Positions 1 to 11,188 of a DNA stretch of 64,000 bases are shown here, one piece after another (the stretch's first letter is position 1; each line of letters opens with the position of its first letter). The stretch spans positions 496,001-560,000 of the forward strand of contig NZ_MVDG02000001.1 in NCBI RefSeq assembly GCF_002008315.2, written 5' to 3'. The notes under the pieces were generated by a model that saw only the letters and a list, made by a program, of their open reading frames with translations, was not told the DNA's origin and searched no databases. This DNA is from Arthrobacter sp. KBS0703. GTDB taxonomy: Bacteria; Actinomycetota; Actinomycetes; Actinomycetales; Micrococcaceae. The position numbers and the translations under genes were made by a program.

Positions 1-149
1 TCTGTAAAAAAGCTAGCAACGCATTTGTTGCAGGGATACGGTTCTTGCAACATCCTGATCCAACCTTTCCCAAGCTGCGCGTTTCCTGCGTTAACCATGC
101 GACAACTTTGCATTTTGCGGGCATTTCGAAAATGCGCGGGCGCACAAAA

Positions 150-182
150 GGACCCCCTCGGCTCTGGGATCCGAGGGGGTCC
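150..182 (-). terminator. Tad operon terminator
   Basis: A perfect 12-bp stem (150-161 with 171-182) around a 9-nt loop lies 45 bp beyond the tadC stop codon. In the minus direction it is followed by a short T-rich stretch (CTTTTG). It fits a factor-independent terminator for the pilus operon, although the T-tract is modest. Confidence 0.75.
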
Positions 183-226
183 GGTCTTGTTTGACACACC
201 ATGGTGTCGGCGGCCGCGTCCGCGAC

Positions 227-1114
227 CTAGCCGGTGAACATCGCCGCGATATTCAGCGCGACGGGTCCCAGAACCACGATGAACAAAGTCGGGAGGATGA
301 AGAAGATCAGTGGAAACAGCATCTTCACCGGCATTTTCATCGCGTGTTCTTCGGCCCGCTGTTTCCGCTTGATGCGCATGTCCCCAGCCTGCGCCTTGAG
401 GACGCCGGCGATGGCGATGCCGTAAGCGTCAGCCTGGATAACTGCACGGATAAAGCTGCGGACGTCCGGCACGTCCACTCTCTCAGACATCGCGAGATAG
501 GCATCCTTGCGGGACCTGCCAACCTGGATGTCCTGCAGCGTCCGGATGAGTTCATCCGCCATGGGGCCATGGCCGTTCGTGCCGGCCCGGCCCATTGCCG
601 CCTCAAACCCCAGGCCGGCCTGCACCGAGATGAGCATCTGGTCCAGCACCGTGGGCAGCTCCAAGCGGATTGCTTCCCGGCGCTTCTGAGCTCGGTTGCG
701 AACGAGCAGATCGGGGGTGAAGTAGCAGAGCGCCGTAACACCCAGCAGCATGAGGAACCGCTGAGCTGACGGGCTCCCGGCAAAGAACAAATATCCCGCC
801 ACTGAGCCCGCAAAGGCCAAAATCGGCTTGACCATGATCAGCCGGGCGAGCGGCCAATCCTTCGGGCGTCCGGCGCCTGCCAGCTGCTTGTCCAGCCAGC
901 CAGCGTACCCCTTGGGCATGATCCGCTGGCTCACCAGTTTAAGTTGTTCGCTGATGCTGAGTGCCGACCCTTTGGCTTTGGAGGCTCGGCCGAGGTTTGC
1001 CTGGATGTTTCGCAGGCCGGCCCTGTCGCCGGTGAAGGCGAACCAGGTCATGACCGTCAGAGGCGCGATCACCGCAAGGATCGCGGCGTAAGCAAGAGGT
1101 TGCATGCTGATCAC
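227..1114 (-). CDS. tadC: Tad pilus inner-membrane platform protein TadC (T2SS F family)
   Basis: This 295-aa integral membrane protein is the second of two GspF-like platform subunits of a Tad (tight adherence) secretion system. With TadB it is expected to form the membrane base on which the TadA ATPase drives Flp pilin assembly. The T2SSF domain occupies the C-terminal two thirds (residues about 145-285). Hydrophobic segments sit near the N-terminus, around 95-130, and at the very C-terminus. It is the last gene of the operon, starting 7 nt after tadB ends; an internal ATG three codons in (first base 1105) is an equally possible start. The family call is secure from sequence and gene order; the platform role is inferred from the family. 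Confidence 0.9.
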   Translation of the reverse strand: MISMQPLAYAAILAVIAPLTVMTWFAFTGDRAGLRNIQANLGRASKAKGSALSISEQLKLVSQRIMPKGYAGWLDKQLAGAGRPKDWPLARLIMVKPILAFAGSVAGYLFFAGSPSAQRFLMLLGVTALCYFTPDLLVRNRAQKRREAIRLELPTVLDQMLISVQAGLGFEAAMGRAGTNGHGPMADELIRTLQDIQVGRSRKDAYLAMSERVDVPDVRSFIRAVIQADAYGIAIAGVLKAQAGDMRIKRKQRAEEHAMKMPVKMLFPLIFFILPTLFIVVLGPVALNIAAMFTG

Positions 1115-1121
1115 ATACTTT

Positions 1122-2068
1122 CTAGAACTTCGGTTTGATGATGCGGCGCAGCCAGAAGCCGCCTGCGGTGAGCAGTACCACTGCAGCCGCGATCATGAGG
1201 TAGCCGGGCAAAGTGCTGCTGAAGATCCGGGAGTACATGTCGTTGAACAGCATGAGGCCTATGAACATGACAATCGGGAGCGCCATGAGGACGATGGCGG
1301 ACATCCGCCCTTCCGCACTCAGGGCACGGATCTGGCCGCGCACCTGATTGCGGTCACGGACGGTGTCGCCAAGGTGGTCCAGGACCTCGGCAAGGTCGCC
1401 ACCCACCTCGCGGTGGATCTCGATGGCCTGCGAGATCGAGAGGAAATCCTCGCTCCTGGTCCGCCGGGCCACATCCGCCAGGGATTCTCCGAGGTCCCTG
1501 CCGATGCGGGTTTCGTTGACAATCCGGCTGAGCTCCTCGGACATTGGCGGTTGGCTCTCCTGGGCAGCCGCATCAACAGCCCGTAGAAGGCTGTGCCCGG
1601 CGCGGAGGCCGCCGGCGAACATCTGGAGGGTGTCCGGCACCTGCTGGTCGAACTGCGTCCGGCGCCGCCCGGCGAGGAAGTTCAGCAGGAGATGGAGGAT
1701 CAGCGGGGTCAGCAGGGTGAGGAGGAAAGCCGCGAAAAGGCCGCCAATCATGAAACCGAACACCCCCGCCATGAGGGTGATGACGCCGGCCATGAGCAGG
1801 TAGTCGCCCGGCTCTTTCTTCAGTCCGCATTCGTCCAGCCGGTGCCGTGACAAGAGACCGGGGCCGCGCTTCTTGATGCCCTTGTTCAGCGCCCCAACTG
1901 CATGGTCCGTCAGCCGCGTCAGGGCGGTTGGCTGCGCGGGGGAATCCGGACGACGGCGGGACATTGGAAGTGCCGATCGGGGCCTGAGCGCCACGCCAAA
2001 AGTGAGGAAAATGGCGAGGTAGAGCAGGAACAGCGCGACCACGAAGACGCCGGTGTCGCCTGACATTG

Positions 2069-2072
<4 letters not shown>
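1122..2072 (-). CDS. tadB: Tad pilus inner-membrane platform protein TadB (T2SS F family)
   Basis: This 316-aa membrane protein has an N-terminal anchor (about residues 8-25), a hydrophobic pair at about 92-130, a T2SSF domain at about 150-275 and a C-terminal transmembrane segment. It is the first of the two platform subunits of the pilus machine. Its ATG overlaps the tadA stop (ATGA), so the two are translationally coupled. A GGGGGCG stretch precedes the start. The residue just before the start region and the gene order tadA-tadB-tadC match the usual Tad locus. Confidence 0.9.
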
Positions 2073-3561
<1,489 letters not shown>

Positions 3562-3565
<4 letters not shown>

Positions 3566-4767
3566 TGGACTACCGCCCTTCTGTGCAGCTTTTTGTGAGG
3601 TCTTTCTTCCCAATTGGGTTTGAATCGCTCCACCAGTTGGCGGAGCCCTTTGCTAGCGGCGTCGCGGCTGCCGTCCTGCAGGATGGGAACACCCTTGTTC
3701 GTGGAGAAGGGCAGCGTTTTGGAGCGGGGGAGCGCGACGTCCACGGGGGCGCCGATGGTCGCTTCGATGTCCTGCAGCGTCAGGCCGGCCCTGCGGTCCG
3801 TCATGTTGAGGACCACGTGACGCCTTTCCGGGAGCAGATTCAGTTCGGCCAGGATGCGGAAACCCGTCTTGAGGCCGCGGATGCTCGGAATGTCCATGCC
3901 GCAGATCCAGACGGCATCGGTTGCCTGCTCGAGCGTCGCCAGGACGTGCTCACCCAGGCCGGGTGCGGTGTCCACCACGATGTAGTGAAACTCCTCGCGG
4001 AGCTGGTTGAGGAGCCTGGTGACGTGTTCACCGGAAATCCTGTCCATCTCCACCGGGTTCCGAGGCGCGCAGAGGGCGTAGATGCCTGCCGGATGAACCG
4101 TGAGGTATGTCTTGAGGACCATGGAGTCCTGGCTGGCGGCTCCCACCACGGCATCGGTGATGGTGTGCTCCGGGTCCAGCATCAGCCCGCTGGCAACATC
4201 GCCGAACTGGAGGTCGAGGTCCACGATAACCACGCCCATGGGAGCGGACTTCCCAAGGCCGACGGCCAGATTGGTTGCCACAGTGGTCTTACCTACCCCG
4301 CCTTTGGGGGACATGACCGCAATGACCCTTCCGCCGGCGCCGTGATCTGCGTGTTCGGACGTTCCGGGAGCCAAACCCCGACGGCGGCCGGCAGCCGCGA
4401 GGCTGGCTCGCTCCAGCATGACGCGGATGGAATCGGGGTCTGCCGCCGGATCCAGGAGGTCCCGCACGCCCGAGCGCATGGCCTGCAACACCACTTCCTT
4501 GGTTTCGGGAACAACCAGCACCACGCTGATCTCTGGGTACTGGAGATCCATCACCGATGCCAGCTTCAGCGAACCGTCCACAGGGAGCCCGGGGCCGAGA
4601 ATCAGGACCTCGGGAGGTTCGCCGACCAGTTGCCGCAGGAAGTCATGCGGCCCTTCGGGGAGGTAGTCCGCCTGGAACACTTGGAGGGAGCCGTGCATGC
4701 CGGCCACGGCCAGCTGCATCCGGCGTTCGAAGTCGGAATTCGGTGTGATGAGCACGAAGCGGCTCAT
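3562..4767 (-). CDS. tadZ: Pilus assembly ATPase TadZ/CpaE-like
   Basis: This 401-aa protein has an N-terminal receiver-like domain (about 1-125) followed by a MinD/ParA-type ATPase. The deviant Walker A SPKGGVGKTT is at residues 153-162 and is followed by a VDLDLQFGD switch. In Tad systems this protein positions the assembly machine, often at a cell pole. The receiver domain appears to be a pseudo-receiver, which is usual for CpaE. Start and stop both overlap neighbours by 4 bp (cpaB upstream, tadA downstream), indicating one polycistronic unit. Confidence 0.88.
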
Positions 4768-5531
4768 CGGAACAGCCTTGCGCTGTTCACGACGCCGGAA
4801 GTTGCTTCGACGGCGTTCGCCGGTTCCTTGGAGAGATAAACGTGGCCGAATTCCGTGGCGAAGATGATTCGTTCGGCATCAGCTGAGTTGCGGGCCAGTG
4901 TGATCATGTAGGTGTCGTCGGAGGAACTGCTCTTCTTCGCGGTGAGTGCACCCTTGGTGGCTTCCTCTTCGGCAGCCGAGTCCTGCGGCTTGGCGGCGCT
5001 GCCGTTGCTGAATTGGGCGGCCGTCACCAGGACCTTGTGGAAGGTCAGCTGTGTGCCGCCGGCTTTCGCTCCGGAGTCTCCTACCGACAGGAAGACACCC
5101 ACGGTGTCGCCCGCGGCAATCTTGCCGCCAACCACGCGTTCAATGGGCAGCTTCAGGGTGATCTCCTGCATGCCTGCGGGTACCTGCACCCTGGAAGGCC
5201 CCAGGAAGGCGTCGGCGTCCACCAGGCGCGTTGAAAGAAGCTGCTCTCCTGGCATCAGGGCCACGGCTGTGACTTTCTGGTGCACATCGCCCAGATCCGT
5301 GACGGCGCCGGCGGCGATGGCGAGCTTGGGAACTTCCTTCTTGACGACGGCGTCTGCCATCTTGTCCACGCCGGTGCCGGCTGCGACCGCCTTCTCGACG
5401 ACGTAGACGCTTTCCGTTTCGGTATCGGCCATGGCGCGCTTGTCAGCGTTTTGCACGTACGAGACCAGCAACACGGTTCCGATGATTGCCACAATCAGCG
5501 CGGCAATGCCTCCCAGTAGGCGAGTTTTCAC
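4764..5531 (-). CDS. cpaB: Flp pilus assembly protein CpaB/RcpC
   Basis: This 255-aa protein has a single N-terminal transmembrane helix (about residues 7-27) and an extracytoplasmic SAF-like domain containing VPAGMQEITLKLP. In Gram-negative Tad systems CpaB/RcpC is linked to the secretin. Actinobacteria lack the outer-membrane secretin, so here it more likely acts at or in the cell wall. A low-complexity Ser/Ala/Lys stretch at about 172-205 separates the SAF part from the C-terminal strand region. Its stop overlaps the tadZ start. Confidence 0.85.
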   Translation of the reverse strand: MKTRLLGGIAALIVAIIGTVLLVSYVQNADKRAMADTETESVYVVEKAVAAGTGVDKMADAVVKKEVPKLAIAAGAVTDLGDVHQKVTAVALMPGEQLLSTRLVDADAFLGPSRVQVPAGMQEITLKLPIERVVGGKIAAGDTVGVFLSVGDSGAKAGGTQLTFHKVLVTAAQFSNGSAAKPQDSAAEEEATKGALTAKKSSSSDDTYMITLARNSADAERIIFATEFGHVYLSKEPANAVEATSGVVNSARLFR

Positions 5532-5580
5532 GGTTTTCCCCTTAAGAATTGTCTAATATTGTTTATCTATGCGTTAGCCC

Positions 5581-6600
5581 TTAGTCGATGAGCTTGATAA
5601 TTACGGTTCCCAAGTTCGTTCCTCCACCCGACCCTCCGCTAAAGGAATCGATTGACTCGAATTTAATGAATTGACCGATAACGCAGCGATTATTCCCTCC
5701 AGAGCATGCGAGAGATGCGGTCATTCCCGGAGAGCCGGCCGTATTGCGAAATTCGTAAACGCCGTTGTTGCCGAACTTCCAGCCCCAGATCTTGAAGGTT
5801 GCGTAGCCAATAATGTGGAATTGGCCGTTTTGTCCCTGGTTTGTGGCGTTGTCGAAGATGGGGAATGCGACGTCTACCTCCCCGCCGGCAAGGAGGGTGG
5901 CCTTCCATCCGGTCAGGATGTTTTGACAGTCAGTGGGAGGATTGTTGCCCGGGTCCGATCCAACGTGATTGCTGCCGTTTTGAGTGACTGCCACGCACGG
6001 TGAGCTTCGGTCCAGCCAACCCCAACCCCCTGGGATCTGAGTCCCAGACGGACCGGTGCACGTTCCGCCTGGCTTGTAGGAGATCTTCTGCACCGCTCCG
6101 GTGGCAACAGCGTCCGACAGGTTGTAGCAGTGGTTTGAAATGGCCAGAGGAAATCCCGAGCCGCGTGTAGGGAATTCCAGGGCTGCGGTTGCGTGAGCTC
6201 CCACGGTTGCAGGCGGCGCATCGAGCGCCGAACTGAACATGGGCCGCAGGAAGCCCGCCCCGCTGGTGCCGTCCCGGGTGGTTGTTCTGACGGTGACCTG
6301 GTTGGCCACGGACATGTCGACCTGGAGCACGTTGGACGACGCGTCGTTTGAATTGCTGTTGGCCAAGTCCTGCGCGATGGCTTCAGCTTGGGACTGCGTA
6401 CATCCCGTTGCGTGGCAGGCCTGGGCGATCGCAATGGCGCCGGCATCGGCAGCGTTTTGCAGTTGCGCCCGTTCGGCGTAGATCTGGCCGACGTCCACTG
6501 CCAGTGCGCCCGCGCCCATGAGCACGAGCATCATGACGGCCAACAGGACGCCTGCCGCGCCGCGCTCACGGTCGGTCCGGGAATTCTTCAGCCGCCGCAT
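5581..6600 (-). CDS. TadG-like pilus-associated exported protein
   Basis: This 339-aa protein has a basic N-terminus, one hydrophobic helix (about 15-40) and the motif VDVGQIYAERAQLQNAADAGA, which marks the TadG/TadE-like family (Flp pilus-assembly N-terminal region). The rest is extracytoplasmic, contains several cysteines, and ends in a Gly/Ser-rich stretch. It probably acts as a minor pilin or a surface/wall-anchored accessory. It overlaps the preceding tadE by 13 bp. The 3' third (about 5581-5900) is visibly AT-richer than the rest of the operon, suggesting a fast-evolving or imported surface-exposed part. Confidence 0.8.
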   Translation of the reverse strand: MRRLKNSRTDRERGAAGVLLAVMMLVLMGAGALAVDVGQIYAERAQLQNAADAGAIAIAQACHATGCTQSQAEAIAQDLANSNSNDASSNVLQVDMSVANQVTVRTTTRDGTSGAGFLRPMFSSALDAPPATVGAHATAALEFPTRGSGFPLAISNHCYNLSDAVATGAVQKISYKPGGTCTGPSGTQIPGGWGWLDRSSPCVAVTQNGSNHVGSDPGNNPPTDCQNILTGWKATLLAGGEVDVAFPIFDNATNQGQNGQFHIIGYATFKIWGWKFGNNGVYEFRNTAGSPGMTASLACSGGNNRCVIGQFIKFESIDSFSGGSGGGTNLGTVIIKLID

Positions 6601-6977
6601 CGCATGGCTCCTACTCCGGTCACTGTAAGGCTGCTGCCAAAAATGCCGGTCAGCGTGGCTGCCGGATACGTGATGGTCACCGCAATGCTTTCGCCGTCGG
6701 CGCAGGCGGTCGGGGTGAAGGAGTATCCGAAGTCCCCGGTGTTCAACCCGGGTGCGCCCGCGGCCGCGGCCAGCTCCGCTGCGCCCTGGTTGTTGTCGAT
6801 GGCCATGGTGCGAGCGGCTTCGCGGGCAGCCTGGGTTACTGAGATCTGGAGGTTGTAAGCATGGGAGAACTCCACGATGCCGGCAATCAGTGCCAGGAGA
6901 AGGGGTGCCACCAGGGCGAATTCGACGGCAACCGCGCCGCGATCGCGCCTTCTAGCTCTGAAGTTGCTGCGGTTCAC
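6588..6977 (-). CDS. tadE: TadE-like pseudopilin
   Basis: This 129-aa protein has a short basic leader followed by GAVAVEFALVAPLLLALIAG, the typical TadE class III prepilin-like region with a Glu after the cleavage position. TadE family proteins are processed by the TadV-type peptidase and act as minor pilins. I chose the GTG at 6977, preceded by GGGGGG, over an upstream ATG (7049) whose extra residues look unlike a leader. It sits between flp and the TadG-like gene. Confidence 0.82.
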   Translation of the reverse strand: MNRSNFRARRRDRGAVAVEFALVAPLLLALIAGIVEFSHAYNLQISVTQAAREAARTMAIDNNQGAAELAAAAGAPGLNTGDFGYSFTPTACADGESIAVTITYPAATLTGIFGSSLTVTGVGAMRCGG

Positions 6978-7070
6978 TGGATTCCCCCCGTGATAGTTAC
7001 AGCCGGTTAGGGTCGTGTGCCGCGTCCGTTCGTGACGGGCGCGGCACACGGGGTGTTCGTTGGGCGACTA

Positions 7071-7277
7071 CTAATTAGCCCAGCCGGAAACGGTGGTGCC
7101 CAGATCCGTGAACCATGTGTTGAGGGCCCCACCGAAGGCGCCGACGCCACCGATGATGAGGAATGCGATGAATGCCACGAGCAGCGAATACTCGGTAGCG
7201 GTGGCGCCTTTTTCGGATTCAAGCCGATCCTTGATTCCCGAGACGAATGCAAGAACCGAGACCATGAGAGTAGTCAT
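7071..7277 (-). CDS. flp: Flp-type major pilin
   Basis: This 68-aa prepilin is the probable structural subunit of the Tad pilus. It has a short leader ending in a Gly before the Flp-like segment GATATEYSLLVAFIAFLIIG, which contains the conserved Glu-Tyr pair that characterises Flp pilins. The ATG at 7277 follows AAGGA with 8-nt spacing. The longer open frame upstream is not needed. As the abundant subunit it is likely to be expressed more than the downstream genes. The 94-bp gap to tadE is the largest inside the tadE-tadC series. Confidence 0.9.
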   Translation of the reverse strand: MTTLMVSVLAFVSGIKDRLESEKGATATEYSLLVAFIAFLIIGGVGAFGGALNTWFTDLGTTVSGWAN

Positions 7278-7507
7278 TGTATTTTCCTTAGAGTAGATGG
7301 AATTAATTACCGACCACCGGCTCCCCCCATTTCCGCGAAGGGTTGGTGCTTCGATAGCTAAAGAATTCCACCGGGGGCGCGCCGGCAACAATGCGTAGGC
7401 ATACCCGAGTTTCCGGGGGGACTCATAGGTAGCCCCTAAAGAAGGTACTCAGATTGGGAATCTACAAGCAGGAAAATACTTGGATTACTAAGCCGGACTT
7501 AGTTTTA

Positions 7508-7527
7508 GGCCGGCACCATCGCCGGCC
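7508..7527 (-). terminator. Hairpin between prepilin peptidase and flp
   Basis: A perfect 7-bp stem GGCCGGC/GCCGGCC with a 6-nt loop lies just after the prepilin peptidase stop. No strong T-run follows. It may partly separate the peptidase gene from the flp unit. The rest of 7278-7549 is AT-richer and probably carries the flp promoter, but I cannot assign a clear one. Confidence 0.4.
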
Positions 7528-7549
7528 GAAAGCCGGGTGCCGCGGTCGG

Positions 7550-8230
7550 CTAGGACGTGAACAGCACCAGCCCCAGGGCGGCAGCCAGCATGGAGGGCCC
7601 GAAGGCCACTTCGGCGGGTTTTTCGGGGCGCCTAAAAGAAATCAAAACGACGGAGAAAATACCGCCAACTACGAACCCGAGGGCCCCGCCGTAGAACAGC
7701 TGGCTCCAGCCCAAGTAGCCCAAGTACAGGCCCACGGGGGCGGCAAGCTTCACGTCGCCCATTCCGATGCCGCTGGGCGAAATAATCGCCAGAATCAGGT
7801 AGACGACGAACAGGATGGCGGCGCCGGCGGCCGCGCGAAGCAGCTCGGCCCAGCCCGCAGTGGCCGCGCTGCTGAGGACGAAGAGGCCCAGACCGGCCGA
7901 CAACAGGGCCAGGACGAGCGGATTCGGCAATAAATGGTGGGCAAAATCAATGCGGGCCAGTTGAACGGCGAGCACGCCAAGGACCAGGAATGCCGGCAGC
8001 GACCAGTCCATTCCAAACCGGACCGCCAAGGCGGCGCAGAGAACGCCGGTGAGGACCGCCGTCGTAATTCTTGTCCTCATTCCAGGGAGCCCGCCAAGGC
8101 GGGGGAGGGTCTTGGCGATGAGCCGTTCGGAGAGCATTCCAAGGAGCACGCCCAGCAGTCCTATGGCGAGGACAAAGAGAGGAGCGGCGCTGCTGGTGAT
8201 ACCTACTAGGGACACAAAGACTCCTGGCAT
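7550..8230 (-). CDS. tadV: Prepilin peptidase (A24 family, TadV/CpaA-like)
   Basis: This aspartyl membrane protease of about 226 aa has roughly six transmembrane segments. The two catalytic aspartates are in RIDFAHHLLPNP and GMGDVKL, the standard A24 arrangement. It is expected to cleave the leaders of Flp and TadE. It lacks the N-terminal methylase domain of PilD-type enzymes, as is usual for CpaA. An upstream ATG at 8284 would add 18 residues rich in Arg; I prefer 8230 because the shorter form begins directly with the first hydrophobic helix. It is the first gene of the pilus locus. Confidence 0.85.
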   Translation of the reverse strand: MPGVFVSLVGITSSAAPLFVLAIGLLGVLLGMLSERLIAKTLPRLGGLPGMRTRITTAVLTGVLCAALAVRFGMDWSLPAFLVLGVLAVQLARIDFAHHLLPNPLVLALLSAGLGLFVLSSAATAGWAELLRAAAGAAILFVVYLILAIISPSGIGMGDVKLAAPVGLYLGYLGWSQLFYGGALGFVVGGIFSVVLISFRRPEKPAEVAFGPSMLAAALGLVLFTS

Positions 8231-8522
8231 GGAACGGGCCCGGCGCTGGCGCGGGCGTCCAAGCCCCGCCACCGGATACCCCATTTTGACCCTGGTGCCC
8301 GGTTCGCGCTATTCTAGGTAGTCGTTGTGCGTGTCCTTTCTCGATGATGCGTGCCCGCTGAGAATCCGGTTGCAGGATAACTACTCCTCGGGCACATTCG
8401 AGACTCCGGGACCACTGGATTCATAGAGCCCTCACCTCTGTTCCGGTAGCGCATAGATAGTAGGTGCACACCCTTTCGTGACACCTAAACAAGAACGCCA
8501 GAACAAGAACGAGGCAAACACC

Positions 8523-8966
8523 GTGCGTACGTACACCCCGAAGCCCGGCGATATCAACCGCCAGTGGCACGTCATTGACGCCACAGACGTTGTCCTTGGT
8601 CGTCTTGCCAGCCAGACCGCAATCCTGCTGCGCGGCAAGCACAAGGCCACCTTTGCGCCCCACATGGACATGGGCGATTTCGTCATCATCATCAACGCCG
8701 AGAAGGTTGCCCTCACCGGCGCCAAGCTCGAGCAGAAGCGCGCTTACCGCCACTCCGGCTACCCGGGCGGCCTGACCTCCGTCACCTACGCGGAGCTGCT
8801 GGAATCCAACCCGGTCCGCGCCGTGGAGAAGGCCATCAAGGGCATGCTCCCCAAGAACTCCCTCGCTGCACAGCAGCTGGGCAAGCTGAAGGTTTACCGC
8901 GGTGCAGAGCACCCGCACGCCGCCCAGCAGCCCAAGACGTTCGAAATTTCCCAGGTCGCCCAGTAG
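8523..8966 (+). CDS. rplM: 50S ribosomal protein L13
   Basis: This 147-aa ribosomal protein is highly recognisable ([18 protein letters not shown] near the N-terminus, YRHSGYPGG in the middle). It binds 23S rRNA early in 50S assembly. I chose the GTG at 8523 because it gives the family's usual length. The in-frame ATG 45 bp upstream adds residues not seen in L13. It is followed 38 bp later by rpsI, the usual bacterial pair. The upstream 8231-8522 region must hold divergent promoters for this operon and the pilus locus; I see no convincing leader structure. Confidence 0.97.
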   Translation: MRTYTPKPGDINRQWHVIDATDVVLGRLASQTAILLRGKHKATFAPHMDMGDFVIIINAEKVALTGAKLEQKRAYRHSGYPGGLTSVTYAELLESNPVRAVEKAIKGMLPKNSLAAQQLGKLKVYRGAEHPHAAQQPKTFEISQVAQ

Positions 8967-9004
8967 TCCTGGCCACCAAACAACTTATCTATACAAGGAG
9001 AACC

Positions 9005-9511
9005 GTGGCTCAGAACGAAGAGACCACCGAGGCCGTCGTGGCCGAGGAAACCCTGACCAGCTACACCTCGGAAAGCGGTCCTGCGGAAGCAGAAGCGCCG
9101 AAGAAGGAACGCCCGGCACTGACCGTTGCCGGCGCAGCAGTTGGCCGCCGCAAGGAAGCCGTTGCACGCGTCCGCATCGTGCCCGGCACCGGCAAGTGGA
9201 CCATCAACGGCCGCGAGCTGGCCAACTACTTCCCGAACAAGCTGCACCAGCAGGACGTCAACGAGCCCTTCAAGATCCTCGATCTTGACGGCGCCTACGA
9301 CGTCATTGCCCGCATCCACGGTGGTGGCATTTCCGGCCAGGCCGGTGCCCTGCGTCTCGGCATCGCCCGTTCACTGAACGAGATCGACACCGAGAACAAC
9401 CGCGCCACCCTGAAGAAGGCCGGTTACCTGCGCCGTGACGCCCGCGTCATCGAGCGTAAGAAGGCCGGCCTCAAGAAGGCCCGTAAGGCTCAGCAGTACT
9501 CGAAGCGCTAA
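9005..9511 (+). CDS. rpsI: 30S ribosomal protein S9
   Basis: This 168-aa protein has an acidic, Glu-rich N-terminal extension (residues 1-38) before the conserved S9 fold. The fold includes [29 protein letters not shown] and the basic tail ending QYSKR, which reaches the ribosomal P-site. The N-terminal extension is common in actinobacteria. It starts at GTG with AAGGAG eight bases upstream. It is co-transcribed with rplM and ends in a clear terminator. Confidence 0.97.
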   Translation: MAQNEETTEAVVAEETLTSYTSESGPAEAEAPKKERPALTVAGAAVGRRKEAVARVRIVPGTGKWTINGRELANYFPNKLHQQDVNEPFKILDLDGAYDVIARIHGGGISGQAGALRLGIARSLNEIDTENNRATLKKAGYLRRDARVIERKKAGLKKARKAQQYSKR

Positions 9512-9540
9512 ATCCGCTTTCGAAGCGTTCAACCGCTTCC

Positions 9541-9576
9541 AGAAGCCCGTCCCGCCATTTGGCGGGGCGGGCTTCT
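9541..9576 (+). terminator. rplM-rpsI terminator
   Basis: A 16-bp stem (9541-9556 with 9561-9576, one G-T wobble) with a short ATTT-type loop follows rpsI by 29 bp. It is followed by a weak T-rich segment. Confidence 0.75.
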
Positions 9577-9752
9577 GCCGTTAAGGGCTTCTTCGCTTTT
9601 AGGGGACGCGTCCTCGGTTACGTAACGAGCTCCCTGCGGCTGGCGGATGTGAAAAGGCGGATGTCGCGGTGAGCTGGGCAAACATCAGCGGACCCCTGTG
9701 TTGGCGCCGTCTGAGGCAGGGGCGGGCACGCACATCGTCTAAACTTGACCCG

Positions 9753-11114
9753 ATGTCTACATTATTTGGAACAGACGGTGTCCGGGGCCTGGCGAACGGC
9801 CTACTGACTGCCGAGCTCGCATTGCAGCTGGCCCAGGCCGCCGCCGTCGTGCTTGGCCATGAACGCACCGCTGACGGTGCGCGGCCTCGGGCCGTGGTGG
9901 CGAGGGACCCCCGCGCCAGCGGCGAGTTCATCGCCGCCGCCGTGGAAGCGGGGCTTTCCAGCTCCGGCATTGACGTCTACGACGCCGGTGTTCTGCCTAC
10001 GCCGGCAGCTGCCTATCTCGTGGCCGACCTGAATGCCGACTTCGGCGTGATGATCTCCGCCTCCCACAACCCGGCACCGGACAACGGGATCAAGTTCTTT
10101 GCCCGCGGCGGCCAGAAGCTCCCCGACGAGGTTGAGAACGCCATTGAGGAACAGATGGGCAAGGAGCCCTTCCGGCCCGTGGGCGGCGAAGTGGGCCGCA
10201 TCCAGCGGTTCTCCGACGCCGAGGACCGCTACATCGTCCACCTCCTCGGAACGCTGCCGCACAACCTGCACGGCCTGAAGGTTGTCCTCGACTGTGCGCA
10301 CGGTGCCGCCAGTGGCTGTTCGCCGCAGGTCTTCAAGGACGCCGGCGCGGACGTTGTGGTGATCGGCGCTGAGCCGGACGGCCTGAACATCAACGAAGGC
10401 GTGGGTTCCACGCACCTCGGCCCCCTGAAGGCCGCCGTGGTTGCCCACGGCGCGGATCTCGGCATTGCGCACGACGGCGACGCCGACCGCTGCCTCGCCG
10501 TGGACCACGAAGGCAATGAAGTGGACGGCGACCAGATCATGGCGATCATCGCCGTCGCGCTCAAGGACGCCGGCAAGCTCACCGACAACGTCCTGGTGGC
10601 CACCGTCATGAGTAACCTCGGCCTGAAGATCGCCCTGCGCAGAGCCGGCATCGCCGTCCGCGAAACCGGCGTCGGCGACCGGTACGTCCTCGAGGAAATG
10701 CGCGCTGGCGGCTTCAACCTCGGCGGAGAACAGTCCGGCCACGTGATCCTGGCCGATTACGCCACCACCGGCGACGGCGTCCTCACCGGCCTGCAGCTGG
10801 CGGCGCAGGTTGCACTCACCGGCCGTCCGCTCAAGGAACTCGCTACGATCATGACCAAGCTCCCGCAGGTCCTCATCAACGTGAAGGACGTGGACCGGTC
10901 CCGCGTCAACGGCGACGAAGCCCTTGCCGCAGCCGTGAAGCTTGCCGAGGAGGAACTGGGCGACACCGGCCGCGTTCTCCTGCGCCCCTCGGGCACCGAG
11001 CCGGTTGTACGCGTGATGGTGGAGGCCGGCGACCAGCACACCGCCCAGGTCATCGCCGAGCGCCTGGCGCAGGTTGTTAAATCAGAGCTGGCCCTGGAGC
11101 TCGTCGGCGACTGA
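9753..11114 (+). CDS. glmM: Phosphoglucosamine mutase
   Basis: This 453-aa enzyme converts glucosamine-6-P to glucosamine-1-P for UDP-GlcNAc, feeding peptidoglycan and, in this organism, mycothiol. The phosphoserine loop ISASHNP places the catalytic serine at residue 104. The Mg-binding loop DGDADRC, the sugar loop GGEQSGH and the phosphate loop RPSGTEP are all present, so the four-domain enzyme is intact. The start is ATG at 9753: a TAAACT hexamer ends 7 nt before it, suggesting a leaderless mRNA. GlmS, the preceding pathway step, is encoded 4 kb downstream. Confidence 0.96.
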   Translation: MSTLFGTDGVRGLANGLLTAELALQLAQAAAVVLGHERTADGARPRAVVARDPRASGEFIAAAVEAGLSSSGIDVYDAGVLPTPAAAYLVADLNADFGVMISASHNPAPDNGIKFFARGGQKLPDEVENAIEEQMGKEPFRPVGGEVGRIQRFSDAEDRYIVHLLGTLPHNLHGLKVVLDCAHGAASGCSPQVFKDAGADVVVIGAEPDGLNINEGVGSTHLGPLKAAVVAHGADLGIAHDGDADRCLAVDHEGNEVDGDQIMAIIAVALKDAGKLTDNVLVATVMSNLGLKIALRRAGIAVRETGVGDRYVLEEMRAGGFNLGGEQSGHVILADYATTGDGVLTGLQLAAQVALTGRPLKELATIMTKLPQVLINVKDVDRSRVNGDEALAAAVKLAEEELGDTGRVLLRPSGTEPVVRVMVEAGDQHTAQVIAERLAQVVKSELALELVGD

Positions 11115-11129
11115 CAAAGCCGCGCATGC

Positions 11130-11179
11130 AAAAAGCGGTCCGCCTCCCGTAGTTCACTGCAGGAGGCGGACCGCTTTTT
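11130..11179. terminator. Bidirectional terminator between glmM and mscL
   Basis: A perfect 18-bp stem (11130-11147 with 11162-11179), A-rich on its left shoulder and T-rich on its right, lies between two convergent genes. It can end transcripts from both sides. Confidence 0.85.
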
Positions 11180-11188
11180 CGTTCGTAG

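Noticed and set aside
1..149. Short frame and small inverted repeats at the window start
   Set aside because: The 70-codon frame lacks a ribosome site and family features; GCAAC/GTTGC and GCATTT/AAATGC are too short to call.
9801..11039. Long open frame (412 codons) opposite glmM, and similar ones opposite glmS and groEL
   Set aside because: High-GC coding DNA leaves antisense frames open; these have no recognisable domains while the sense frames encode well-known enzymes.
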